Shown in pieces: positions 18,146-26,437 of a stretch of DNA of 32,813 bases (within the stretch, counting starts at the first letter, position 1; the number at the start of each line of letters is the position of its first letter). The stretch covers positions 1 through 32,813 of the forward strand of contig JWZX01001846.1 in NCBI GenBank assembly GCA_001275005.1, written 5' to 3'. The notes under the pieces were generated by a model. It saw only the letters and a list, made by a program, of their open reading frames with translations, was not told the origin of the DNA and searched no databases. The DNA comes from Chrysochromulina tobinii (lineage: Eukaryota; Haptophyta; Prymnesiales; Chrysochromulinaceae). The position numbers were made by a program, and so were the translations under genes.

Positions 18146-21100
18146 CTATTGATTGACCCCTTTAAGCACAGGCTCTGATGCCGGCGTGGTGGCCGTCGCG
18201 AGCGCCGCTGTCGCCAGCCGCGCCGCCTGGCGGAGCATCGTCACGATGGCCTCCGGGCGGCCGACGCCCGCCTCGAGCGCCACCTTGCGATCAGCCGCCT
18301 CGCGCAGCAGCACGTCGCAGCTCTCCCTGGCGACCAGATGCCAGACCGTCGTCGACGCCGTCTGGCCGATTCGGGCGACGCGCGCGGCCGCTTGCTCCTC
18401 GAGGAGCGCCGAGTTGAGCACGTCGACGAACACGACGTGCTGTGCGCACGTGAGCGTCAGGCCGGCAGCGCTCTGGCCTGCATCCAGGAGCATCACACGG
18501 CATCGGGCGTCGTCAGATAAGTCATCGGGCGTCATCAGAAGTCATCAGAAGTCATCACACCTGCATCCAGGAGCATCACACGGCATCGGGCGTCGTCAGA
18601 TAAGTCATCGGGCGTCATCAGAAGTCATCAGAAGTCATCACACCTGCATCCAGGAGCATCACACGGCATCGGGCGTCCGTCCGAAAGGTATCGACGGGCT
18701 CGGCGAGGGTGGCGCCCGCGACGGCGCCCGCGACGGCGCCTGCCGCCGCGCTCGCCTTCTTCCACTCGGGGCGCCACCACGAGTCCTCCTTGAGTGAGAT
18801 GGTGCCGATGGCTGCGCGCTGTAGCACGTGGCCGATGAGCGGGAGCGCGTCGGGGAAGCGTGTGAACACGACCGCCTTCTCGGCGGGAGGGAGCTCGTCG
18901 CGCAGCAGCCGAACGAGCGCACGCAGCTTGCTGCTGCCGGCTTCGAGCCCAGGCCATTCACACCTCGCACTCGCCTTCACAGCCTCGAGCCCAGGCCATT
19001 CACAGCTCGCATCGTGAGAGGAGCTCGCGCCGTCTTGGGCGTGCTCGGCGCCGTACTGGGCGTGCTCTGCCTCGGCCAGCGCACGCACCTGTGGGGAAGT
19101 GAGAACGTCGTAGTGAGCACATGCATGCCGGGCGGGGGCAGGTGGCTCAGCGCACACACGCGGTCGAGGCGTCGTGGTGAGCACATGCATGCTGGGGCGG
19201 GGGCAGGTGGCCCAGCGCACACACCCGGTCGAAGCGTCGCTTGGTAGCGTCCGTGTGCGCCGCGAGTCGTCGACGCGACTCCTCATTCCGCTGCTCGCGC
19301 TCGTGCGCGTCGCGGGCGAGCGCGGCGCGCTTCTCGGCACCTGTGGGGAAGTGAGAGCGTCGTGGTGAGCACATGCATGCTGGGCGGGAGCGCATCGCGG
19401 GCGAGCGCGGCGTGCTTCTCGGCACCGATCGTGCGAAGATGCCGACGGAGCTCTGCCGGTGCGCAGCTCAGCGCCATCCACGGCGGTGCGGCGCGCCGCC
19501 CGAGGCGAGCTCGCTCCTGCGCCGCACGTAGCCACCCGAGGATGAGCTGCTGGTCGGCGGCGGCGCTCGCGACGGCGCTCTCTCGAAGGCTGTCAGGTAC
19601 CCTCTCGCCGAGCAGGTGGAAGACGAGGCGGGAAGGGAGCGGTGCCTCCCATCCCGACCACTCTCGAGATTGCATCTCGGCGAGGCTGTGCGGCCCGAGG
19701 AGCTTCTCGGCTGCCTCGCGCACGGCCTGTCAATAGTCGGCCACGCCTTGCGTCTCAGAGGCAATCAAAGGCAATCAGATGGGATCAGAGGCAATCAGAG
19801 GCTATCAGAGGCAATCGGAGGCAATCAGAGGCAATCAGAGGCAATCAGATGGGATCAGAGGCAATCAGAGGCCATTAAAGGCCATCAGAGGTCATCCGCG
19901 CGCCTGCTTCTCCCGGTACAGGTCGCTCAGCACGGCGCCCAGCGCGTACAAGAAGCGTGTCGCGCGCCCGCCCGACGGGTTCGCAAGGATGCGGATCGCC
20001 ACGTCATCCACCCGCCACATCTCCGAGATGCCCTGCTTGTACTTCGTCAGCTCCTCGTCTGTCAGTCGCTCCTGATGAGGGAGGTCATCAGAGGTCATCA
20101 GCATCCATCAGGTGCAATCAGGGGGACCATCAGGGGACCATCAGGGGGACCATCAGAGGCCATCAGAGGTCGGGTCTCCCCCTCCCGCCATCAGAGGCCA
20201 TCAGCGGCCATCAGAGGCCATCAGAGGCCATCAGAGGTCGGGTCTCCCCCTCCCGCCAGACGCCAGATCGAACCAGATCGAACCTCGGTCATTCGAGACG
20301 AGAGCCCTGATGAGGGAGGCAATCAATTACGCCATCAGACGCAATCAGAACGAACCTTGGTCATTCGAAACGAGAGTAGCGGCGCCACGTCAGCCCAGCG
20401 CGTGCGCTCGCTCAACGGCTCCAACGGCTGCCCGCAGTACGACCACGCATCCCAGCAGGGGAGGCCGTCGTCGTCGTCGTCGTCGTCTCGCTCGCTGCTG
20501 CTGCTGAGTCGAGAGCTGGCGCCGCCCGTGGTGCCCACCACGGCGCCACCCGCGGTGCCCACCACAGCGCCACCCACAGCGCCACTCGTGGTGTCCACTA
20601 CGGCGCCACCCACGGTGCCCACCACAGCGCCACTCGTGGTGCCCACCACAGCACCACTCGTGGTGCCCACCACAGCACCACTCGTGGTGCCCACCACAGC
20701 ACCACTCGTGGTGCCCACCACAGCGTCCGGATCCCACAGCCGCAAAAAGTGCGTCAGGATGCGCCGTACGCCATCCGAATTATCCGTCGACGTCGCCCAC
20801 TCGGCCCACTCGCTCCGCCAGCCCGAGCTCGCGGCGCCAACGGCCGGCTGCGGGCTCGGCTCGGGGCAGAGGGTGAGGTGGCGGAGCACCTGTGGGGAAG
20901 TGGGAGCGTCGTGGTGAGCACGTGCATGCTGGGCGGGGGCAGAGGGCGAGGTGGCGGAGTACCACATCGATGGCGCGATTCGTCAGGGCTCGTCTGGCCT
21001 CGATGGCCGCGTCCACGTGTGCCGTGCTGCCAAGCTCGATCGCCCGCCGTCCCCCCCACGCCCGTTCGAGGGCGGGCGGCGAGACTGGCTGCGTAGCTCC

Positions 21101-23550
21101 ATCTGCCGAGCTCGAGAGCACGATGGGAGCTCCGATCTCGGAGATGGGAGGTACGATCTCGGAGATGGGAGGTCCGATCTCGGAGATGGGAGCTCGTATC
21201 TCGGAGATGGGATCTCGGATCTCGGAGATGGGAGGTCCGATCTCGGAGATGGGAGCTCGGATCTCGGAGATGGGAGCTCGGATCTGGGAGCTCGAGAGCA
21301 CGATGGGAGGTCCGTAGTAGCCGCGCTGCCCGACGAATGCAAGCGCCACCAGCTGCTGGAGCACGACGAGATCCGCCAGCTGCAGCTCGCCCAGCGCGAA
21401 TGCATGCGTCTCGACCAGGGTGCGCAACCGACCGGCCTCCTTCTCCGCCTCCCAGCGTGCCGCGGAGAGCATCGCGGGCCAGAGCGGCGCGCTGCCCGCG
21501 CCCTGCCACACCTGAGACAAGAAATGGACAACATATGCCACGGCTCTCTCAGAAAAGTCATCAGAGGTCATCAGAGGTCATCAGAAGTCATCAGAGGTCA
21601 TCAGAGGTCGTCAGAGGTCATCACACCTGGGGCAGCCTATGTAACGGCTCCTCATACCCGTCATCAGAAGTCATCAGAAGTCATCAGAGGTCATCAGAGG
21701 TCATCACACCTGGGGCAGCCTATGTAACGGCTCCTCATACCCACGCCGGCAGCGCTCAAGGGCCTTGCCCGGCCGGTCGTCGGTCAGCGCGCCTACCAGC
21801 TCAGCAGGCATGCCTTTGGAGGCGGAGGAGTCGACGCGCCCGATACAGCGCCCTCGAGCCGTCGACGCGCCCGATACAGCGCCCGAGCCCCCCTGGCTGC
21901 CGCCGCCAGTACCGCCGCCGCCAGCGCTCTTGCCACCGTGCTGACTCTCGGCGGCACGCTTCGACTTCAAGCCCCACGATGCCCAGAGGCTCGGCGCGAG
22001 GAGCGAGCGCTGCACCTGTGGGGAGAGGGGAGCGGGCGCCATCGTGAGCACGTGCATGCAGATGCCCAGAGGCTCGGCGCGAGGAGCGAGCGCTGCACCG
22101 AGTCGATCAGGATCATCTGGCGCTCACGGCCGTAGCCTACCACAACGTCGGCCGTGCACGCGTCAGCGGCCGCGTGCCCATCTTCACAGGCCGCGTGCAC
22201 ATCTTCACAGGCCGCGTGCCCATCTTCACAGCCCGCGTCTTCGGCCGACCCCAGCGCCGTCCCCTGCGCCGTCCCCTGCGCATGGCGCAGCGCGGCGGGC
22301 AGCACGAAGTCCGCATGGAGGACCTTTTCGGCCATCGTGAGGTCGAACTCGAATCTTCGCACGCGCTGTGGAGGGATTCGTAACCGGAGCTTCGCCTTGG
22401 TACGACGCAGGAAGATGGGGCGGAGCGTCGCGCGGAGGGTGTCGAGTGCGCTCACGTCGCCGCGCTGCCACGCTGAGGCTGCCGCGTGCCAGGTGCTTGC
22501 GAGAGGCCCGCGCTCGCCTGCCATCGGGTGCACTCGGGAACCATCAGAGGCCATGTGAGGATCATCAGGTGCCAGCAGATGCCATCAGGGGCCATCAGGG
22601 GCCATCAGGTGCAATCAGGTGCAATCAGGTGTCATCAGGTGCCATCAGGTGCCCTCAGGTGAAATCAGGTGCCATCAGAGGGTCGTGCTCGCCACGGCGC
22701 TTGCCTCCTTCGAGGAAGTGGAGAAGTTGGAAGAGGTCGCCCAGCCGCTCGTGCTCCATCGGCGTGCCTGTGGGGAAGTGAGAGCGTCGTGGTGAGCACA
22801 TACATGCTGTTGGACGAGGTCGCCCAGCCGCTCGTGCTCCATCGGCGTGCCTGACACCGTCCAGCGATGCGTCGCTGCCACGAGGCGCACCGTCTTGCCG
22901 GCCGCGTACGAGCCAGGCGCCTTCTGCACCTCGTCGAGGATCACGCGCCAAAAGTGCAGGTACTTGAGCGGCGACGGGCGCGTATCGTCGTCCGTCGCGC
23001 GCACACGCAGGTTGAGGCTGCTGCGCTTCTCCTTGACACTCTCGAAGCTTTGCTGGAGCGGTCGCAGCTCGCGCATCAGCACGTCGTAGCTGGCGAGCAC
23101 GACGTCCGCGCCGGCGAGGCGGGCCACCTCGGCCATCACAGCCTCGTGCGTCGCCCCTTCGGGCCGGCCGCGGAAGTGCACGAGGCGCAGCGCAGGCGCG
23201 TGGAGGCGCAGCTCGCGCGCCCACTGCTGCTCGATGGCCGCCGTGCATGCGATGAGTGTGCTGCCGCACGGGAGGACGAGCCCCTGGGGGGCAAGGCTGC
23301 ATTCGGCCGGCCGCCACGAGTTCGCCGCCACGAGCGCCGCACACATGACCGTCTTGCCCACGCCCTGCTCGTCTGCGAGGATCCCGCCCTTGAGCGCACC
23401 CGCGCGCTCACAATCGAGCATGAAGGTCAAGGCTTGGCGCTGGAAGTCGAAGAGCGTGCTCGCGATGGCTGCGGGTTGCGGCGCCTCGGCGAGATCAGCA
23501 CCCACGTTGAGCGCGTCTAAGAAATCGGTCGGTAGTTTGGGCATGGACAT
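18146..23550 (-). CDS. SNF2-family ATPase/helicase, SHPRH-like (11 exons)
   Basis: Exons: 23550-22851, 22767-22705, 22517-22099, 22015-21710, 21511-20963, 20889-20356, 20071-19904, 19726-19426, 19340-19225, 19088-18644, 18477-18146. They total 3,933 bp, one frame of 1,310 residues. Motifs in order: ILADEQGVGKT (I), ILDEVQ (II), RWTVSGTPMEHERLGDL (III), LRPIFLRRTKAKL, then KAVVFTRFPDALPLIGHVL (IV), RCRVMLLDAGQSAAGLTL (V) and QAAARVARIGQT (VI). Motifs III and V are restored only across introns. DEVQ and the motif III-VI spacing recall SHPRH, a replication-stress ubiquitin ligase, but no RING or PHD cysteine cluster is visible. Low-complexity insertions (AVVGTTSG and PISEIRA repeats) lie in exons 5-6. 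All ten introns are of the two introner-like families, and at least three (22768-22850, 22518-22704, 19727-19903) use GC donors. Confidence 0.82.
18478..18643 (-). repeat. Intron 10 of the SNF2 gene: exact 83-bp tandem repeat containing exon ends
   Basis: The 83-bp unit is repeated exactly from 18478 and 18561, with a third partial copy from 18644 that is the true exon end. Every unit holds a copy of the exon end CTCCTGGATGCAG plus donor GTGTGATGAC. The rightmost copy acts as donor (CAG|GTGTGA), and the leftmost copied exon end acts as acceptor (GGATGCAG|GCCAGAG). The intron is thus 2 x 83 bp. Confidence 0.85.
18944..19013 (-). repeat. 42-bp in-frame duplication in exon 10
   Basis: CGAGCCCAGGCCATTCACA occurs at 18944 and 18986 (offset 42). 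The product repeats CEWPGLEA. No core element is present, so it is probably coding, although GAG|GTGTGAATGG inside it resembles a donor. Confidence 0.7.
19089..19224 (-). mobile_element. Introner-like intron, type A (double, intron 9 of the SNF2 gene)
   Basis: 136 bp; donor GACCGG|GTGTGTGCG, acceptor CCCCACAG|GTGCGTGCG. It contains two cores (sense GCATGCATGTGCTCAC at about 19190-19175 and 19127-19112), separated by a 65-bp tandem copy of the host-derived part. Only the second core has the full CTTCCCCACAG end. Confidence 0.8.
19341..19425 (-). mobile_element. Introner-like intron, type A (intron 8 of the SNF2 gene)
   Basis: Host copies at 19305-19341 and 19390-19426 (37 bp, two differences, offset 85) flank the element with AGCATGCATGTGCTCACC and CTCTCACTTCCCCACAG. 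Donor ATCG|GTGCCG, acceptor CCACAG|GTGCCG. Confidence 0.88.
19727..19903 (-). repeat. Type-B minisatellite intron (intron 7 of the SNF2 gene)
   Basis: 177 bp, mostly 10-bp units (plus strand GCAATCAGAG; sense CTCTGATTGC). GC donor AAGCAG|GCGCGC, acceptor TTGACAG|GCCGTGCG. Splicing gives REKQ|AVREAAEKLLG. Confidence 0.75.
20072..20355 (-). repeat. Type-B minisatellite intron (intron 6 of the SNF2 gene)
   Basis: 284 bp; donor ACCAAG|GTTCGTTCTG, acceptor CCCTCATCAG|GAGCGAC. It contains CTGATGGCCT units and a copied exon end plus donor (CGAATGACCRAGGTTCG at two sites 72 bp apart, near 20281 and 20353). The GTCGGGTCTCCCCCTCCCGCC block is also duplicated within it, near 20168 and 20237. Confidence 0.75.
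20527..20727 (-). repeat. 24-bp coding minisatellite in exon 6
   Basis: Units of GTGGTGCCCACCACAGC-type, 24 bp each, encode AVVGTTSG repeats. The frame stays open, so it is treated as coding. Confidence 0.8.
20890..20962 (-). mobile_element. Introner-like intron, type A (intron 5 of the SNF2 gene)
   Basis: Host copies at 20863-20890 and 20936-20963 (28 bp, three differences, offset 73) flank the element. Donor GTG|GTACTCC, acceptor CCCCACAG|GTGCTCC. Sense core AGCATGCACGTGCTCACC. Confidence 0.88.
21113..21316 (-). repeat. 21-bp minisatellite flanked by a host duplication, in exon 5
   Basis: About eight 21-bp units (GATCTCGGAGATGGGAG-type) encode PISEIRA/PISEIGP. The array is bounded by direct copies of CTCGAGAGCACGATGGGA at 21112 and 21290, encoding PIVLSSS on both sides. 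No GT or GC donor fits the borders, so I treat it as translated. Confidence 0.7.
21512..21709 (-). repeat. Type-B minisatellite intron (intron 4 of the SNF2 gene)
   Basis: 198 bp; donor CCCCAG|GTGTGATGACC, acceptor TTGTCTCAG|GTGTGGCAG. The interior is CTGATGACCT units plus a full copy of the 33-bp exon end with its donor. The copy is at about 21619-21651 and the exon itself at about 21710-21742. Splicing gives HRLPQ|VWQGAGS. Confidence 0.8.
22016..22098 (-). mobile_element. Introner-like intron, type A (intron 3 of the SNF2 gene), perfect duplication
   Basis: Host copies at 21978-22016 and 22061-22099 are identical over 39 bp (offset 83). The core between them reads TGCATGCACGTGCTCAC and ends CTCTCCCCACAG. 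Donor TCG|GTGCAG, acceptor CCACAG|GTGCAG. Confidence 0.9.
22518..22704 (-). repeat. Type-B minisatellite intron (intron 2 of the SNF2 gene)
   Basis: 187 bp of 10-bp units (plus strand GCCATCAGGT / GCAATCAGGT). GC donor GGAG|GCAAGC, acceptor GATGGCAG|GCGAGC. Splicing gives LLHFLEG|GERGPLASTW. Confidence 0.7.
22768..22850 (-). mobile_element. Introner-like intron, type A (intron 1 of the SNF2 gene), GC donor
   Basis: Host copies at 22726-22770 and 22809-22853 (45 bp, two differences, offset 83). Donor TCAG|GCACGCC, acceptor CCCCACAG|GCACGCC. It interrupts motif III (SG|TPM), which splicing restores. Confidence 0.88.
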
Positions 23551-23930
23551 GGCGCGTCGAGTGTGTGAACGTTAACACGACAGACGCGACAACCGGTGCT
23601 ACCGGTACGGCACTGTTTTTCGAAACAACACCGACACCGACCGCGGTGTGACCTGTGGGGAACATAGGAATTCCAAATCGACAACGCCTATCGTAAGGAA
23701 TTCCTACCGAGTACCGTAAACCGTAGGTACCACGACCACCCCCACATGCCCTCAGGGTCAGGCTCAGTCGCCCTCACCCAACAATTTGCGCCTGCACCAC
23801 GTCCTGCTCGGCCGCGTTCGCGGCAAGAGCCGCCCAACGACACGAGGAATTGCAAATCTTGATTACTTGATATGGCAAATAATCTCTCGTCAAGTTATGA
23901 GTCAAGAGTCAAGAGCTGTTGATCTACTGG
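23551..23930. other. Intergenic, upstream of the SNF2 gene
   Basis: No gene is seen. The sense-strand TTCCCCACAG|GT at about 23650-23660 equals the 3' end of the type-A element without its core. It could be a leader-intron acceptor or a remnant. Several ACCGGTAC and TACCGTA repeats lie at 23590-23730. Confidence 0.4.
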
Positions 23931-26183
23931 TCAAGCTGCAGGAGGCGGCCCTCGAAAGCCAGCTCGAGAGCCTGCAGTGCCGGTCCGACGTGGCAGATTG
24001 TGCCACATGATGCCCTGCTCCGTCACTGAGGGCACAAGCACCTCGCCGGCCCGGAGCTCGCGATTTGGCGAAGTCGAGCCCGGCAGCGCAGGCCACTTGA
24101 TCTGCGCCGCCGCCGCGCTCGCGGCGGCTCTCGCGGCGGCGCTCGTGGCGGAGAGGTACGGAGAGCCCAAGGCATACGCCGCCTGTGGGGAAAAGGCGCC
24201 GAGGTGAGCACTTGCATGCTGCCCTTGAGAGCCCAAGGCATACGCCGCCTCCACCCGCCGTTCGCGTGCGTCGCCGACGCCGTGTAGGTCACTGTGTAGG
24301 TGCATGTGTACTAGGCTGCCCGAGGACTTGGGGCGTGTGGCTTGGCGCAGCATGCGCAGCTCTACGTGCGATGAGGAAGGGCGTCCGGCGCTCGTGGCAG
24401 CGCTCGAGCGACGCACAGGGAGGGCGGCCGCCTCCATCGGCAGGGCGGTCGCGTCGGACACATTGTTCTCCTGGGAAGCGCCCTGATGGTGATCAGGGCC
24501 CTGAAATTTCGCCGCGAGCAACGGACGCACTCGTGCCTGGCACTGCGGCCACTGAGGCCGTTGGCTATCTTGATACGCGATCTCGTACGCACGGCGTGCC
24601 TCGCGGGTGGCAGCCTCCGCCGTCGCAGCTCGTCGTAGCGCCGTGAACGAGTGCACCTCGGCCTCCGTGAGGGACTTGCGAAGGACGCTGATGGTCGCGC
24701 GCAGTTCTGATTGGAACGCCATGTAGACCAGGACAGGGGTCAGACCAGTGCCGCCTGCGCCGCCTGCGCTGCCGGCGCCGCCTGCGCCGCCGGACGCACT
24801 GCCTGCTGCAAGTTCGCGCGCGGCCGCTTGGATCGCGAGGTTCTGCTCGTGAACCAGCTGCTCGCGCGCGGCGGCCACCGCCTGCGTTACCGCCACCTCC
24901 TGCGCTCGTGCCGCCTGTTCGGCTGCCTCCGTGGCCTGCGCCTGCAGCAGCGCGCTCTTGGCACCTACCATCCACTTGGAAGAGAGCGCCGCCTGCATCG
25001 CAATCGCTGCCACCGCGCTCTCGACCGCGGCCTTCTTATCGAGCGCAGCCACCTCTTGCTCAATGGCGACCGCCTTTGCGACGGCCGCCTCCTGCTCCAC
25101 TGCCGCCTGCCACCGATGATCCTCGATTGCCTTCACGTGCTCCGCTTCCAAGGCGACGTGGGCCGCCTCCGCCGCCGCCTTCGTCTCCGCCACTTCGGCC
25201 ATCGCCGCCACCTTTGTCGCCTCCAACTCCGCCGCCGCTGTCGCCTCAACAGCTGAAAGCCGCTCCGCCGCTGTCGCCTCAACAGCCGATAGCCGCTCCG
25301 CCGCCACTGCTGCAGCGACGCGTTTCTCTTCCTCGGCGCACGCCATGGCCTCTTCGAGTGCCCTAGCGGCCTCCGCTTTGGTCGCCTCGAGCTCGGCGGC
25401 GGCAACCGCCATCGCTGCAGCCTTTTGCGCTGCCGCCTCCTCCATCGCCGCCTCGAGGTTGGCTGCCGCGATCGCCATGGCCGCGGCCATCTGCGCGGCG
25501 GCCTCCTCGGCTGCCTCCTCGGCTGCAGCCTCCAGCGCGGCTTCCAAAGCGAGGGCTGCCTCTTCGCGTGTAGCGGAAACCGCCTGCGTCACCGCCGCCT
25601 CCTGCGCCTTCAGCGCTGCCTCAGCCGCTTCCGCTGCCTCCTCAGCGAAACGTGATTCGCGCGCTGCTGCCGTCCACGTGTTGGCCAGCTTTGCGCGCGC
25701 GACCATCGCGGCGACGGCGGCGCTGACAGCAGCATGCTGCTCTGCTTTATGCTTGACTGCCTTCACGATACCAACCGTGTTCGAGCGACTCCGCTCTTTG
25801 ACCCGCGTGGTGCTCACGGCTGCCTCCACCGCTGCCCTCTGCTCGCTCGCAGCCTTTTCGCTCGCCGCGGCGAGCGCTGCGGCCGCTGCGGCGAGCGCTG
25901 AAGCCATCGCCTGCTCGTGCGCAGCTTGCGCCTCCGCAGCCGTTGCACTTGCGGCAGCGAGCATGTCGGCCACCGCCCGTTCATGCGCAGCTTGTGCCTT
26001 GGCCCGTTGCGCCGCTGCCTCAGCATCCTTAGCCATGACTACTGCGGCAACCTCTCGGTCGATGGCGGAATGCGCAGCCCTTGCGCCTTCTGTACGAGCC
26101 TCATCGACGGCGATCGCCACAGCATCTGCAACGGCCGCCTCTGCGACCGACGCTTTGACGTAGCCTTGCGTTCGGACGTCCAT
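23931..26183 (-). CDS. Ala-rich long coiled-coil protein
   Basis: The frame runs from the ATG at 26183 to TGA at 23931: 750 residues unspliced, 728 if the type-A intron at 24183-24248 is removed. Residues ~10-460 are an almost unbroken Ala/Glu coiled coil with repeated AVTQAVSATREE-, RLSAVEATAAE- and AAAMAIAAANLEA-type units. After a Gly/Ala hinge (GGAGGAGSAGGAGG), a second helical region has MAFQSELRATISVLRKSLTE with AEVHSFTALRRAATAEAATR. The tail is Ser/Pro-rich (TRPKSSGSLVHMHL; EQGIMWHNLPRRTG). The family is not recognised; a filament-like or scaffolding role is only inferred. An E2F-like TTTTTGGCGGAAAA lies 72 bp upstream of the ATG. Confidence 0.7.
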   Translation of the reverse strand: MDVRTQGYVKASVAEAAVADAVAIAVDEARTEGARAAHSAIDREVAAVVMAKDAEAAAQRAKAQAAHERAVADMLAAASATAAEAQAAHEQAMASALAAAAAALAAASEKAASEQRAAVEAAVSTTRVKERSRSNTVGIVKAVKHKAEQHAAVSAAVAAMVARAKLANTWTAAARESRFAEEAAEAAEAALKAQEAAVTQAVSATREEAALALEAALEAAAEEAAEEAAAQMAAAMAIAAANLEAAMEEAAAQKAAAMAVAAAELEATKAEAARALEEAMACAEEEKRVAAAVAAERLSAVEATAAERLSAVEATAAAELEATKVAAMAEVAETKAAAEAAHVALEAEHVKAIEDHRWQAAVEQEAAVAKAVAIEQEVAALDKKAAVESAVAAIAMQAALSSKWMVGAKSALLQAQATEAAEQAARAQEVAVTQAVAAAREQLVHEQNLAIQAAARELAAGSASGGAGGAGSAGGAGGTGLTPVLVYMAFQSELRATISVLRKSLTEAEVHSFTALRRAATAEAATREARRAYEIAYQDSQRPQWPQCQARVRPLLAAKFQGPDHHQGASQENNVSDATALPMEAAALPVRRSSAATSAGRPSSSHVELRMLRQATRPKSSGSLVHMHLHSDLHGVGDARERRVEAAYALGSQGQHASAHLGAFSPQAAYALGSPYLSATSAAARAAASAAAAQIKWPALPGSTSPNRELRAGEVLVPSVTEQGIMWHNLPRRTGTAGSRAGFRGPPPAA
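24183..24248 (-). mobile_element. Introner-like intron, type A (coiled-coil gene), GC donor
   Basis: Host copies at 24161-24184 and 24227-24250 (24 bp, identical, offset 66) flank the core AGCATGCAAGTGCTCACC with its TTTTCCCCACAG end. Donor GGAG|GCGGCG, acceptor CCACAG|GCGGCG. At 66 bp it is frame-neutral, and without splicing it adds 22 residues and repeats AAYALGS. Confidence 0.85.
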
Positions 26184-26437
26184 GCAACGCAGAAGCCCTG
26201 AGTGTAGTTGGCGGTGCGCTTGCGGTGGTGCTCCGCAAGAGGTTGGCGAGCTTCTTTTTGGCGGAAAAGAGGCGCGGTCTCGAATTCTGAAACAGCACCT
26301 TGGCTATTTCCTTGGAGGAAACGGCTGTCTGTGCATGCAAAGCGACATGAGTCATCTCCCTCCCTCCTAAGAATCGAAACGTTGTTTACATTCTCCGTCT
26401 ATCGTGATTCATGCGAATTGAATTCTCAACTTTATGA
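26184..26437. promoter_or_regulatory. Upstream region of the coiled-coil gene with E2F-like site
   Basis: 254 bp separate the LRR gene stop from the coiled-coil ATG. TTTTTGGCGGAAAA at 26255-26268 is close to the E2F consensus TTTSGCGGGAAA but lacks one G. No other signal is seen. Confidence 0.35.

Noticed and set aside
19740-19900. CRISPR-like array of short repeats
   Set aside because: The units are contiguous ~10-bp repeats without unique spacers, and they sit between splice sites of a gene. It is an intronic minisatellite.
25345-26163. Plus-strand Ala/Ser-rich reading frame
   Set aside because: It is the mirror of the Ala/Glu coiled coil on the minus strand. GCC/GCG-rich codons keep several frames open.
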